Position numbers and translations under genes: made by a program
The notes under the pieces: generated by a model
Seen by the model: the letters and a program-made list of their open reading frames with translations, nothing else
Database searches by the model: none
Told to the model about the DNA's origin: nothing
Source: Streptococcus oralis
Lineage (GTDB): Bacteria; Bacillota; Bacilli; Lactobacillales; Streptococcaceae
Direction of reading: 5' to 3'
Length of the DNA stretch: 64,000 nucleotides
Assembly: GCF_002386345.1 (NCBI RefSeq)
Contig: NZ_CP023507.1
Coordinates: 62,001-126,000 of the forward strand
Part shown: positions 18,701 through 27,875 of the stretch, piece after piece
Layout of the letters: each line of letters opens with the position of its first letter
Position numbering within the stretch: position 1 is the first letter of the stretch

Positions 18701-18706
18701 ATTTCT

Positions 18707-19447
18707 ATGACTATTATAACCTCAAAAGCCAATTCTGTGGTAAAAAATGCCAAGAAATTGCATCAAAAAAAATATCGAAAGTCTGCTTATTTGATTGAGG
18801 GCTGGCACTTGTTTGAAGAAGCTGTTCAAGCAGGAGTGACGATTGAAAAGGTCTTTGCCCTAGAAAGTTATCGAGATCAGCTAGCTGCTTTTCCTCAAAC
18901 TATCTGGGTTTCAGAGGAGATTTTGCTAGATTTGGCAGATACGCAAACTCCTCAAGGGATTGTTGCAGTGATTCAAAAAGAAGAAGTGGGACTGCCTGAT
19001 CTCCATCAGGGCAAGTATCTATTTTTAGAGGATGTTCAAGATCCTGGTAATGTGGGCACCATGATTCGGACGGCGGATGCTGCAGGTTTTACAGGGGTTA
19101 TTGTTTCAGACAAGTCAGCAGATATCTACAGTCTTAAGACTCTACGTTCCATGCAAGGAAGTCATTTTCACTTGCCTATCTATCGTATGCCTCTTACCAG
19201 CTTTGTAGAAGAGGCAAAGAAGAGCGATTTGCCCATTCTAGCAACGACCTTATCGAGAGATTCAAAGGATTATCGTGAGCTTTCTTCACTAGAGAACTTT
19301 GTTTTAGTCATGGGAAATGAAGGGCAGGGGATTAGTTCTGTCATGGCTGAGAGTGCTGATCAGCTGGTTCATATAGGCATGAAAGGTCGAGCGGAAAGTC
19401 TCAATGTGGCGGTTGCCGCAGGTATTTTGATGTTTTATTTCAGCTAA
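18707..19447 (+). CDS. TrmH/SpoU-family RNA 2'-O-methyltransferase
   Basis: 246-aa rRNA/tRNA ribose methyltransferase. An N-terminal substrate-binding domain (YLIEGWHLFEEAV) is followed by the SPOUT core: motif 1 PGNVGTMIRTADAAGF, motif 2 LVMGNEGQGI and motif 3 SLNVAVAAGILMF, which form the trefoil knot for SAM. The ATG at 18707 gives the family N-terminus (MTIITSKANS). The exact RNA target is unknown; it resembles the 23S rRNA subgroup. It has no Shine-Dalgarno. Confidence 0.85.
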   Translation: MTIITSKANSVVKNAKKLHQKKYRKSAYLIEGWHLFEEAVQAGVTIEKVFALESYRDQLAAFPQTIWVSEEILLDLADTQTPQGIVAVIQKEEVGLPDLHQGKYLFLEDVQDPGNVGTMIRTADAAGFTGVIVSDKSADIYSLKTLRSMQGSHFHLPIYRMPLTSFVEEAKKSDLPILATTLSRDSKDYRELSSLENFVLVMGNEGQGISSVMAESADQLVHIGMKGRAESLNVAVAAGILMFYFS

Positions 19448-19501
19448 TTTATAAAAACTTTGTTATAATCAAGACATATTTATAGAAAAAGGAGAATCAG
19501 A

Positions 19502-20185
19502 ATGAATCAAACGATTATTCAAGAACGTTCAGGTCTCAATCAATTTTACGCTAAGGTTTATGCTTTTGTGGGACTTGGGATTGGTCTATCAGCTCTCGTG
19601 TCAGCTTTGATGTTGACAGTCTTTCAGTCCCAATTGGTCTACTTTTTAATGCATGGCCGTCTCTGGCTGATTATTGCAACTTTTGCAGAACTTGCTCTAG
19701 TCTTTGTTGCAAGTAGCATGGCTGCCAAAAATAGTCCAGCAGCTCTCCCAGTATTTTTAGTTTATTCTGTTTTAAATGGCTTTACGCTGAGTTTTGTCGT
19801 AGCCTTCTATACACCTGGGACCGTCTTATCAGCCTTTGTATCCAGTGCCCTTCTCTTCTTTGTCATGGCGGCAATCGGAATTTTCACCAAGAAAGATTTG
19901 AGTGGAATGGGCCGAGCTTTGATGGCGGCGCTTGTTGGTCTCATCATTGCCATGGTTGTGAATCTATTTTTAGCCAATAGCTTCTTTGACTACATGATTA
20001 GTATTGCCATGGTCTTGGTTTTCTCAGGTTTGATTGCTTGGGATAACCAAAAGATTCGCTATGTTTATGAACAGTCACGAGGGCAAGTAGCGACAGGTTG
20101 GGTCATTTCAATGGCTCTCAGTATCTATCTAGACTTTATCAACCTCTTCCTTAGCATCTTACGTATCTTTGGTCGAAACGATTAA
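19502..20185 (+). CDS. Bax inhibitor-1 / YccA-type membrane protein
   Basis: 227-aa integral membrane protein with seven hydrophobic segments, belonging to the BI-1/YccA/YetJ family. Homologues act as pH-sensitive calcium-leak channels or modulate FtsH; which applies is not known. It has AAAGGAGAATC before the ATG and a TTATAAT -10 at 19463-19469. The C-terminal SIYLDFINLFLSILRIFG segment is diagnostic of the family. A terminator follows at 20196-20226. Confidence 0.88.
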   Translation: MNQTIIQERSGLNQFYAKVYAFVGLGIGLSALVSALMLTVFQSQLVYFLMHGRLWLIIATFAELALVFVASSMAAKNSPAALPVFLVYSVLNGFTLSFVVAFYTPGTVLSAFVSSALLFFVMAAIGIFTKKDLSGMGRALMAALVGLIIAMVVNLFLANSFFDYMISIAMVLVFSGLIAWDNQKIRYVYEQSRGQVATGWVISMALSIYLDFINLFLSILRIFGRND

Positions 20186-20195
20186 TGAATGACAG

Positions 20196-20226
20196 AGCCA
20201 GTGTTCAAAAGAGCACTGACTTTTTC
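20196..20226 (+). terminator. Terminator after the BI-1 gene
   Basis: GCCAGTG / GCACTGAC hairpin followed by TTTTTCTT. Confidence 0.6.
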
Positions 20227-20294
20227 TTATTTACTCTTTTCTTTTCTTGGAAATAGGTGTATAATGCTTTTAACTAATTTTTGAGGAGCTGTTT

Positions 20295-21287
20295 ATGAAG
20301 AAAAGTTTTATTCATCAACAAGAAGAAATTTCCTTTGTCAAAAACACTTTTACCCAGTATTTGAAAGATAAGTTAGAAGTTGTTGAAGTTCAAGGTCCTA
20401 TCTTGAGCAAGGTCGGGGATGGGATGCAGGACAACCTGTCAGGTGTCGAAAATCCAGTATCTGTCAAGGTTTTGCAGATTCCAGATGAAACTTATGAAGT
20501 CGTTCACTCACTTGCCAAATGGAAACGTCACACCTTGGCTCGTTTTGGTTTCGGTGAAGGTGAGGGTCTGTTTGTTCACATGAAGGCCCTTCGTCCAGAC
20601 GAAGATTCGCTCGACGCGACCCACTCAGTTTATGTGGACCAGTGGGACTGGGAGAAGGTTATCCCAAATGGTCAACGCAATATCGCCTATCTCAAAGAAA
20701 CCGTTGAGAAGATTTACAAGGCTATTCGTCTAACAGAGCTAGCCGTAGAAGCCCGCTACGATATCGAATCCATCTTGCCAAAACAAATCACCTTTATCCA
20801 TACAGAAGAGTTGGTGGAACGCTATCCAGATTTAACACCGAAAGAGCGTGAAAATGCAATCTGTAAAGAGTTCGGTGCAGTCTTCTTGATTGGTATCGGT
20901 GGCGAGTTGCCTGACGGAAAACCTCATGATGGCCGTGCACCTGACTACGATGACTGGACAACAGAGTCTGAAAATGGCTACAAGGGGTTGAATGGCGATA
21001 TTCTCGTTTGGAACGAATCTCTTGGTTGTGCCTTTGAACTTTCCTCAATGGGGATTCGGGTAGATGAGGATACCCTTCGTCGCCAAGTGGCTCTTACAGG
21101 AGACGAAGATCGTCTAGAATTGGAATGGCATAAAGCCTTGCTTAACGGCCTTTTCCCACTGACAATCGGTGGAGGGATCGGACAGTCTCGGATGGCCATG
21201 TTCCTTCTTCGTAAGAAACACATCGGAGAGGTTCAGACCAGTGTTTGGCCTCAAGAAGTTCGCGATACGTACGAAAATATTTTGTAG
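20295..21287 (+). CDS. asnA: Aspartate--ammonia ligase (asparagine synthetase A)
   Basis: 330-aa AsnA, making asparagine from aspartate, ammonia and ATP; its fold is related to class II aaRS. It begins with [13 protein letters not shown] and has the conserved [14 protein letters not shown] and [17 protein letters not shown] segments near the end. It is monocistronic with a -10 TATAAT at 20260-20265 and GAGGAGC as ribosome site. Confidence 0.95.
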   Translation: MKKSFIHQQEEISFVKNTFTQYLKDKLEVVEVQGPILSKVGDGMQDNLSGVENPVSVKVLQIPDETYEVVHSLAKWKRHTLARFGFGEGEGLFVHMKALRPDEDSLDATHSVYVDQWDWEKVIPNGQRNIAYLKETVEKIYKAIRLTELAVEARYDIESILPKQITFIHTEELVERYPDLTPKERENAICKEFGAVFLIGIGGELPDGKPHDGRAPDYDDWTTESENGYKGLNGDILVWNESLGCAFELSSMGIRVDEDTLRRQVALTGDEDRLELEWHKALLNGLFPLTIGGGIGQSRMAMFLLRKKHIGEVQTSVWPQEVRDTYENIL

Positions 21288-21335
21288 AGAATCGAACCGC
21301 AAGGTTCGGTTTTCTTTCTCTTTTTGCCTATAATT

Positions 21336-21344
21336 TGGTATAAT
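21336..21344 (+). promoter_or_regulatory. Extended -10 of rsmD (possible leaderless mRNA)
   Basis: TGG-TATAAT ends 7 nt before the rsmD ATG at 21352; no ribosome site can fit between the predicted start of transcription and the ATG. Confidence 0.6.
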
Positions 21345-21351
21345 AAACGGT

Positions 21352-21891
21352 ATGAAAATCGTATCAGGAATCTACGGAGGGCGCCCCCTCAAGACGTTAG
21401 AAGGCAAGACGACGAGGCCGACATCGGATAAGGTGCGTGGAGCTATCTTTAACATGATAGGTCCCTATTTTGAGGGTGGTCGTGTCTTGGATCTCTATGC
21501 TGGCAGTGGTGGCTTATCCATTGAGGCAGTCTCGCGTGGGATGTTCCATGCTGTCTTAGTGGAACGGGATCGAAAGGCACAAGCTATCATCGCTGAAAAT
21601 ATCCAAATGACCAAGGAAGTTTCCAAATTTCAGCTCTTAAAGATGGAGGCTGAACGGGCCTTGGAGCAAGTGAATGGTCCCTTTGACCTGGTCTTTTTAG
21701 ATCCTCCCTATGCCAAGGAACAAATCGTTGCAGATATCGAAAAAATGGCAGAAAGAAACCTTTTCTCCGAAGAGATCATGGTTGTCTGTGAAACCGATAA
21801 GTCTGTAGAACTACCAGAAGAAATCGCCTGCTTAGGCATCTGGAAGGAAAAAATATATGGGATTAGTAAGGTGACGGTCTATGTCAGATAA
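21352..21891 (+). CDS. rsmD: 16S rRNA (guanine966-N2)-methyltransferase
   Basis: 179-aa RsmD. SAM motif [18 protein letters not shown] (about 44-61) and catalytic LDPPYAKE (about 118-125). It begins [17 protein letters not shown] and has the [17 protein letters not shown]-binding region, so the N-terminus is certain. It overlaps coaD by 11 nt, the usual pairing in Firmicutes. Confidence 0.93.
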   Translation: MKIVSGIYGGRPLKTLEGKTTRPTSDKVRGAIFNMIGPYFEGGRVLDLYAGSGGLSIEAVSRGMFHAVLVERDRKAQAIIAENIQMTKEVSKFQLLKMEAERALEQVNGPFDLVFLDPPYAKEQIVADIEKMAERNLFSEEIMVVCETDKSVELPEEIACLGIWKEKIYGISKVTVYVR

Positions 21892-22369
21892 AATTGGATT
21901 ATTTACAGGTTCATTTGATCCGATGACAAATGGACATCTGGATATCATTGAACGTGCCAGCAAACTCTTTGATAAGCTCTATGTCGGGGTGTTCTACAAT
22001 CCCCACAAACAAGGCTTTCTCCCTGTTGAAAACCGTAAACGAGCAGTCGAAAAAGCGGTGGCGCATTTAGATAATATAGAGGTGCTGGCTTCTCATGACC
22101 AACTGGTTGTCGATGTTGCAAGAAGACTGGGTGCTAAGACCCTTGTCCGTGGCTTGCGAAATGCCACCGACTTGCAATACGAGGCTAGCTTTGACTACTA
22201 CAATCATCAACTGGCTCCAGAAATCGAAACCATTTACCTATATAGTCGCCCAGAGCATCTTTATATTAGCTCTTCAGCCATGAGAGAACTTCTGAAGTTT
22301 GGTCAGGAGATTCAGCAATATGTCCCAAACAGTGTTGTGGAGGAATTAGAACATGAAGAAAAAAACTAG
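21881..22369 (+). CDS. coaD: Phosphopantetheine adenylyltransferase
   Basis: 162 aa. Adenylates 4'-phosphopantetheine in coenzyme A synthesis. Nucleotidyltransferase motif [16 protein letters not shown] (with T/HxGH, about 9-24) and the ISSSAMREL segment are intact. It overlaps rsmD upstream and the PDZ protease gene by 17 nt downstream, forming a coupled trio. Confidence 0.95.
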   Translation: MSDKIGLFTGSFDPMTNGHLDIIERASKLFDKLYVGVFYNPHKQGFLPVENRKRAVEKAVAHLDNIEVLASHDQLVVDVARRLGAKTLVRGLRNATDLQYEASFDYYNHQLAPEIETIYLYSRPEHLYISSSAMRELLKFGQEIQQYVPNSVVEELEHEEKN

Positions 22370-23390
22370 ATGGCCCTTATATGTCATCCTAGCACTAGTA
22401 GTGACTTTTTTAGCCTTTGTAGTACCTTTACCCTACTACATAGAAGTTCCAGGTGGAGCGGAAGATATTCGTCAAGTTTTAAAAGTCAATGAAACAGAAG
22501 ACACAGAAGCAGGAGCTTACCAGTTTGTAACAGTCGGTATTCGACACGCAACCCTGTCGCATCTTGTATATGCTTGGTTAACACCTTTCACGGATATTAG
22601 AAGTGCCAAGGAAACTACAGGTGGCTCTACGGATGCAGAGTTTATGCGGATCAATCAGTTCTACATGCAAACGTCCCAAAACATGGCCAAGTATCAAGGA
22701 TTGAAGACGGCTGGAAAGGATATCGAACTCAAGTATCTGGGAGTTTATGTCTTGACCGTGACGGACAATTCAACTTTTAAGGGCATTCTGAACATAGCAG
22801 ACACCGTGACGGCTGTTAATGACAAAACATTTGACAGTTCAAAAGACTTGGTCGACTATGTCAATTCTCAACAATTAGGAGACACGGTCAAGGTAACCTA
22901 TGAGGAAGACGGAAAAGTCAAGTCTGCAGAAGGTAAAATTATCACTCTCGAAAACGGGAAAAACGGGATTGGGATTGGCTTGATTGACCGTACGGAAGTG
23001 ACCAGTGATGTTCCAATTCGCTTTTCAACAGCTGGTATCGGCGGACCAAGTGCCGGTCTCATGTTTAGTCTAGCCATCTACACTCAGATAGCAGACCCAG
23101 GTCTTCGTAATGGCCGAATTGTTGCAGGAACGGGAACCATTGATCGAGACGGAAATGTTGGCGATATCGGTGGAATTGACAAAAAAGTGGTTGCAGCCTC
23201 TCGTCAGGGAGCCAATATCTTTTTTGCTCCTGATAATCCAGTCACCGAGGAAGCAAAAAAAGCAGATCCCAATGCGAAAAGCAACTATGAAACAGCCCTA
23301 GAAGCTGCTAAAACGATCAAAACAGAGATGAAAATCGTTCCGGTTAAGACCTTGCAGGATGCGATTGATTACCTTAAAAACAATCCCTAA
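22353..23390 (+). CDS. SepM-like PDZ/Lon-type (S16) membrane protease
   Basis: 345 aa. One N-terminal membrane helix (about 6-27), an extracellular PDZ domain (about 115-200) and a C-terminal S16 (Lon-like) domain. The Ser/Lys dyad is visible in [15 protein letters not shown] and [13 protein letters not shown]. It resembles YlbL/SepM; in S. mutans SepM trims the competence peptide outside the cell, so a signalling role is possible here but inferred. The start overlaps coaD. Confidence 0.88.
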   Translation: MKKKTRWPLYVILALVVTFLAFVVPLPYYIEVPGGAEDIRQVLKVNETEDTEAGAYQFVTVGIRHATLSHLVYAWLTPFTDIRSAKETTGGSTDAEFMRINQFYMQTSQNMAKYQGLKTAGKDIELKYLGVYVLTVTDNSTFKGILNIADTVTAVNDKTFDSSKDLVDYVNSQQLGDTVKVTYEEDGKVKSAEGKIITLENGKNGIGIGLIDRTEVTSDVPIRFSTAGIGGPSAGLMFSLAIYTQIADPGLRNGRIVAGTGTIDRDGNVGDIGGIDKKVVAASRQGANIFFAPDNPVTEEAKKADPNAKSNYETALEAAKTIKTEMKIVPVKTLQDAIDYLKNNP

Positions 23391-23430
23391 TTCGTAGAAA
23401 AATCGAAAACTAGCGCGCAAGCGGATAAGA

Positions 23431-23439
23431 TGGTATAAT
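23431..23439 (+). promoter_or_regulatory. Extended -10 of the DUF1146 gene (possible leaderless mRNA)
   Basis: TGG-TATAAT ends 6 nt before the ATG at 23446; no Shine-Dalgarno. Confidence 0.6.
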
Positions 23440-23445
23440 AGTCAA

Positions 23446-23676
23446 ATGGTTCAATTATTATTCACTCTAAGTAGTCATATACTCTTTATTTATTTGAGTT
23501 TTTACCTTTTGAAGGATCTTGTGAGATGGGAAAAGGTTTTAAAAGTGACCGCTACTAACACAAAAAAGGTTCGTTTGTTGGTAGGCTTCTTTAGTATTGT
23601 GATGGGCTACATCTTGAGTTCATTCTTTATCAGTTTGTACCAACTGTGGCAAGAAGCACTTAGAGGACTATTATAA
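23446..23676 (+). CDS. DUF1146 family small membrane protein
   Basis: 76-aa protein with two membrane helices (about 5-22 and 46-68) joined by a basic loop. It matches the small DUF1146/YwzB family found next to murA in Firmicutes. The function is unknown; the fixed position before murA suggests a link to envelope synthesis. It appears to be translated from a leaderless mRNA. Confidence 0.8.
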   Translation: MVQLLFTLSSHILFIYLSFYLLKDLVRWEKVLKVTATNTKKVRLLVGFFSIVMGYILSSFFISLYQLWQEALRGLL

Positions 23677-23699
23677 AATCAAAAGTAAAGGAAACAGCT

Positions 23700-24983
23700 A
23701 TGGAAAAAATTGTGGTTCAAGGCGGAGATAATCGTCTGGTCGGGAGTGTGACAATCGAGGGAGCAAAGAATACAGTCTTGCCCTTGTTGGCAGCGACTAT
23801 TCTAGCAAGCAAGGGTAAGACAGTCTTGCAGAATGTCCCGATCTTGTCAGATGTTTTCACCATGAATCAAGTGGTTCGAGGTCTGAATGCCAAGGTGGAC
23901 TTTGATGAGGAAGCTCATGTTGTTGAGGTTGATGCGACTGGTGATATCACGGAGGAAGCTCCATACAAGTATGTCAGCAAGATGCGTGCATCCATCGTTG
24001 TCTTGGGACCAATCCTTGCTCGTGTAGGCCATGCCAAAGTTTCTATGCCAGGGGGATGTACCATCGGGAGTCGTCCCATTGACCTCCACCTCAAAGGTTT
24101 GGAAGCTATGGGGGCAAAGATCACCCAGACAGCTGGTTACATCGAAGCCAAGGCAGAACGCCTGCATGGCGCTCATATCTACATGGACTTCCCTAGTGTC
24201 GGTGCAACACAAAACCTCATGATGGCGGCAACTCTAGCTGACGGTGTGACAGTGATAGAAAATGCTGCGCGTGAGCCGGAAATTGTTGACCTCGCTATTC
24301 TCCTTAATGAAATGGGAGCCAAGGTCAAGGGAGCTGGTACCGAAACAATCACAGTGACTGGTGTTGAGGAACTCCATGGAACAACTCATAATGTGGTACA
24401 GGACCGTATCGAAGCAGGAACCTTTATGGTGGCTGCAGCTATGACAGGTGGAGATGTCCTCGTTCGTGATGCAGTCTGGGAACACAATCGCCCCTTGATT
24501 TCAAAACTACTTGAAATGGGTGTTGAAGTGACAGAGGAATCAGAAGGCATCCGTATTCGTTCTCGACTTGAAAATCTCAAGGCTGTTCATGTAAAAACTT
24601 TACCGCACCCAGGATTTCCCACAGATATGCAGGCACAATTTACAGCCCTGATGACAGTCGCAAAAGGGGAATCCACTATGGTGGAAACGGTGTTTGAGAA
24701 TCGCTTCCAACACTTGGAAGAAATGCGCCGTATGGGCTTGCACTCAGAGATTATCCGTGACACAGCTCGTATTGTTGGGGGACAGGCTTTACAGGGGGCA
24801 GAAGTTTTATCAACGGACCTTCGCGCTAGTGCTGCTTTGATTTTGACAGGTCTGGTGGCGCAGGGAGAAACAGTTGTTGGTAAGTTAGTCCACCTTGATA
24901 GAGGTTACTACCGTTTCCATGAGAAATTGGCTCAGCTAGGAGCGAAGATTCAGCGAATCGAGGCAAATGATGAAGAAGAATAA
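23700..24983 (+). CDS. murA: UDP-N-acetylglucosamine 1-carboxyvinyltransferase
   Basis: 427-aa MurA, first committed step of peptidoglycan synthesis, transferring enolpyruvate from PEP to UDP-GlcNAc. The active-site cysteine, target of fosfomycin, is intact in [16 protein letters not shown] (about 113-128). The N-terminal [12 protein letters not shown] loop and the C-terminal [13 protein letters not shown] are present. Streptococci carry two MurA copies; the epuA-endA neighbours place this as one of them. A 17-nt overlap joins it to epuA. Confidence 0.93.
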   Translation: MEKIVVQGGDNRLVGSVTIEGAKNTVLPLLAATILASKGKTVLQNVPILSDVFTMNQVVRGLNAKVDFDEEAHVVEVDATGDITEEAPYKYVSKMRASIVVLGPILARVGHAKVSMPGGCTIGSRPIDLHLKGLEAMGAKITQTAGYIEAKAERLHGAHIYMDFPSVGATQNLMMAATLADGVTVIENAAREPEIVDLAILLNEMGAKVKGAGTETITVTGVEELHGTTHNVVQDRIEAGTFMVAAAMTGGDVLVRDAVWEHNRPLISKLLEMGVEVTEESEGIRIRSRLENLKAVHVKTLPHPGFPTDMQAQFTALMTVAKGESTMVETVFENRFQHLEEMRRMGLHSEIIRDTARIVGGQALQGAEVLSTDLRASAALILTGLVAQGETVVGKLVHLDRGYYRFHEKLAQLGAKIQRIEANDEEE

Positions 24984-25164
24984 AAACTTACGCTATGTAC
25001 TCCGTCGTTTACTGTTGATTTTTATCGTACTATTGCTAGGCTTTCTGGCTTTAGGAATCGGCTTGATGGTTGGTTATGGCATCCTAGGAAAGGGACAGGA
25101 TCCATGGGCAATCTTGTCTCCAGCAAAGTGGCAGGAATTGATTAGCAAATTTACAGGAAATTAG
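24967..25164 (+). CDS. epuA: EpuA-like small membrane protein
   Basis: About 65 aa with one long hydrophobic segment (about 12-38) after a basic N-terminus, then a short outside tail ending [13 protein letters not shown]. It matches the small EpuA protein (also annotated as a DNA-directed RNA polymerase beta-subunit-like family) encoded just before endA in streptococci. Two adjacent ATG codons (24967, 24970) are possible starts. It overlaps murA. Confidence 0.8.
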   Translation: MMKKNKNLRYVLRRLLLIFIVLLLGFLALGIGLMVGYGILGKGQDPWAILSPAKWQELISKFTGN

Positions 25165-25204
25165 ACTGGGAGACCAGTCTTTTTCTAAAGAAATAAGGAG
25201 AAAA

Positions 25205-26029
25205 ATGGACAAAAAAACAAGACAAGCTCTGATAGGGTTACTTCTATTCTTACTCTTGGCTGCTGGAAGCTACTATATCAAGCAGATGCAGACAGCGCCA
25301 AACACCCCTAGAACCAAGGTTAGTCAGAAAAAACAAGCTTCAGAAGCTCCCAGTCAGGAGCTAGCTGAAAGTGTCTTAACTGAGTCAATCAAAAACCAAA
25401 TCAAGGGTAATCTCGAGTGGAATGGAGCAGGGGCCTTTGTTGTCAATGGCAATAAAACCAATCTAGATGCCAAGGTTTCCAGCAAACCCTATGCGGATAA
25501 TAAAACAAAGACAGTGGGAAAAGAAACAGTTCCAACTGTTGCAAATGCCATCTTATCTAAAGCGACTCGGCAGTATAAGAATCGTGAAGAAACAGGCAAT
25601 GGCTCAACCTCCTGGACGCCACCAGGATGGCATCAGGTTAAGAATCTAAAGGGAGCCTATACACATGCAGTTGATAGAGGGCACCTGCTGGGCTATGCCT
25701 TGATAGGTGGTTTGGATGGTTTTGATGCCTCTACCAGCAATCCCAAGAACATTGCAGTCCAGACAGCTTGGGCCAATCAGGCTCAGGCTGAAGATTCGAC
25801 AGGTCAGAACTACTATGAGAGTTTGGTCAGAAAAGCCTTAGACCAGAATAAGAGAGTCCGTTATCGGGTAACTCTCCACTATGCTACGAATGAGGATCTA
25901 GTTCCATCCGCTTCACAAATCGAAGCCAAGTCTTCAGATGGCGAATTGGAATTCAACGTTCTGATTCCAAATGTTCAAAAGGGTATCCAACTTGATTACC
26001 GAACAGGTCAGGTCACGGTGACAAACTAG
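25205..26029 (+). CDS. endA: DNA-entry nuclease EndA
   Basis: 274-aa membrane-anchored DNA/RNA non-specific nuclease that degrades one strand of incoming DNA during natural transformation. An N-terminal anchor (about 7-24) is followed by the nuclease domain. The DRGH motif places the catalytic histidine at residue 160, the position described for pneumococcal EndA. The metal-binding asparagine region ([18 protein letters not shown]) is intact. It lies in the murA-epuA-endA cluster, with AAGGAG before the ATG. Confidence 0.93.
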   Translation: MDKKTRQALIGLLLFLLLAAGSYYIKQMQTAPNTPRTKVSQKKQASEAPSQELAESVLTESIKNQIKGNLEWNGAGAFVVNGNKTNLDAKVSSKPYADNKTKTVGKETVPTVANAILSKATRQYKNREETGNGSTSWTPPGWHQVKNLKGAYTHAVDRGHLLGYALIGGLDGFDASTSNPKNIAVQTAWANQAQAEDSTGQNYYESLVRKALDQNKRVRYRVTLHYATNEDLVPSASQIEAKSSDGELEFNVLIPNVQKGIQLDYRTGQVTVTN

Positions 26030-26160
26030 AAAAAAGGAATAAAAATTGCTCCCTTGTCCGTCATTGATAAGGGAGTGATTGTATAAATTAGAAAATAATG
26101 TGATTCCTAAGCCAATTTATGATATAATGGAACACAAGATACTATTTTAGGAGAAGGACT

Positions 26161-27492
26161 ATGGAAGACCCGAGCAGTCAGAATTTGTTGCTACAGTTTG
26201 TATTGTTATTTATCTTGACCCTGTTAAATGCTTTTTTCTCAGCCACTGAAATGGCGATGGTGTCACTAAACCGTTCCCGAGTGGAGCAAAAGGCAGAAGA
26301 GGGAGACAAACGTTACATTCGTTTGTTAAAGGTACTTGAAAATCCTAACCACTTTTTATCAACCATTCAAGTCGGTATCACCTTAATCACGATCTTATCA
26401 GGGGCAAAATTGGCAGATACACTTGGACAAGTAATTGCATCTTGGATAGGAAATAGTGAAACAGCTTACGCTATTGCAAGTTTTCTATCTTTAGCGTTTT
26501 TGACCTATATTTCTATTGTTTTTGGGGAACTCTATCCTAAACGGATTGCCCTCAATCTGAAAGATGCTTTGGCAATTCGAACAGCACCAATTATTATTGG
26601 TCTTGGAAAGATTGTCAGTCCCTTTGTCTGGTTGTTATCTGCTTCAACCAATCTCTTGAGTCGTTTAACGCCAATGACCTTTGATGATGCGGATGAAAAA
26701 ATGACTCGAGATGAAATTGAGTACATGTTGACTAAGAGCGAAGAAACACTGGATGCAGATGAAATTGAAATGCTACAGGGGATCTTTTCTCTAGATGAAC
26801 TAATGGCTCGTGAGCTAATGGTGCCTCGTACAGATGCCTTTATGGTAGATATTCAGGATGACAGTCAAACGATTATCCAAAGTATTCTAAAGCAAAATTT
26901 CTCACGTATCCCTGTTTACGATGGGGATAAGGACAATGTGATTGGTTTGATTCATACCAAGCGTTTGCTAAACGCCGCCTATGCAGATGGCTTTGAAAAT
27001 ATTGTCTGGAAGAAGATCTTACAAGATCCACTCTTTGTTCCTGAAACTATTTTTGTGGACGACCTCCTTAAAGAGCTTCGAAATACCCAAAACCAAATGG
27101 CCATTTTGCTCGATGAATATGGTGGTATGGCTGGACTGGTCACACTGGAAGACCTGCTGGAGGAGATTGTCGGTGAGATTGATGACGAGACGGATAGGGC
27201 AGAAATCGAAGTTCATCAAATCGGTGAGGACACCTATATTGCACAGGGAACCATGAATCTTAACGACTTCAATGGCTACTTTGGTGTTGAACTAGAAAGC
27301 GATGATGTGGATACCATCGCTGGTTATTATTTGACGGGTGTTGGTACGATTCCAACAACTGAAAAAATCAGTTATGAACTGGTCAGTCAAAACAAACAAA
27401 TCGTCCTGACCAATGATAAGGTGAAAAATGGACGTGTTACCAAGGTAAAAGTTCAAATCACAGAACTAGAACCTGAAGAAGAAACAGAATAA
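26161..27492 (+). CDS. HlyC/CorC family transporter-like membrane protein
   Basis: 443 aa. An N-terminal DUF21 membrane domain with four hydrophobic segments (about 10-165) is followed by two CBS domains (about 215-335, [14 protein letters not shown] and [25 protein letters not shown]) and a C-terminal CorC_HlyC domain. Family members move or sense divalent cations such as Mg2+; the old name haemolysin is not supported. It has its own -10 (TATAAT near 26123) and a strong terminator. Confidence 0.88.
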   Translation: MEDPSSQNLLLQFVLLFILTLLNAFFSATEMAMVSLNRSRVEQKAEEGDKRYIRLLKVLENPNHFLSTIQVGITLITILSGAKLADTLGQVIASWIGNSETAYAIASFLSLAFLTYISIVFGELYPKRIALNLKDALAIRTAPIIIGLGKIVSPFVWLLSASTNLLSRLTPMTFDDADEKMTRDEIEYMLTKSEETLDADEIEMLQGIFSLDELMARELMVPRTDAFMVDIQDDSQTIIQSILKQNFSRIPVYDGDKDNVIGLIHTKRLLNAAYADGFENIVWKKILQDPLFVPETIFVDDLLKELRNTQNQMAILLDEYGGMAGLVTLEDLLEEIVGEIDDETDRAEIEVHQIGEDTYIAQGTMNLNDFNGYFGVELESDDVDTIAGYYLTGVGTIPTTEKISYELVSQNKQIVLTNDKVKNGRVTKVKVQITELEPEEETE

Positions 27493-27493
27493 A

Positions 27494-27518
27494 GCAGTGA
27501 CTTGAGTCACTGCTTTTT
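27494..27518 (+). terminator. Terminator of the CorC-like gene
   Basis: GCAGTGAC-TTGA-GTCACTGC perfect stem followed by T5. Confidence 0.9.
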
Positions 27519-27564
27519 GTAAATCTATATGGTAGGTACAGTTATCCCCACTTATTAGGAATAC

Positions 27565-27590
27565 TAAAAAAGCCCGGTTTTACGAGCTTT
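27565..27590 (-). terminator. tRNA-Cys terminator
   Basis: On the minus strand AGCTCG / CGGGCT stem followed by T6, about 36 nt beyond the tRNA 3' end. Confidence 0.6.
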
Positions 27591-27625
27591 TCATTTGGTT
27601 AATTCCTGTTCATTCAGGTATTGAA

Positions 27626-27696
27626 AGGCGGTAGACGGATTTGAACCGACGATCAAGCTTTTGCAGAGCCGTGCCTTACCACTTGGCTATACCGCC
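27626..27696 (-). tRNA. tRNA-Cys (GCA)
   Basis: Minus-strand cloverleaf of 71 nt. Acceptor stem GGCGGTA / TACCGCC, D-arm GCC...GGC, anticodon loop CTGCAAA with anticodon GCA, T-loop TTCAAAT, discriminator T. The 3' CCA is not encoded. One mismatched pair in the T-stem and imperfect closure of the anticodon stem are visible, which I take as normal for this small tRNA. It is a single tRNA gene with its own terminator. Confidence 0.9.
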
Positions 27697-27808
27697 TTAA
27701 CTTTTATTATTATACCTTGAAAATTGTTTCTCGTCAATAGTTTTCTTTTCTGAAAACATAAGATTCAAATGTTTAAAAAAACATGCGACAAAATATTCTG
27801 AAAATTCG

Positions 27809-27837
27809 TTTACTTTTTAAAAAAACTATGGTATAAT
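27809..27837 (+). promoter_or_regulatory. ami operon promoter
   Basis: -35 TTTACT (27809-27814), 17-bp spacer, -10 TATAAT (27832-27837) with upstream TGG. Confidence 0.7.
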
Positions 27838-27875
27838 CTTCAATATCCACAATTTAAAACGAGGAGTTTATAAAT

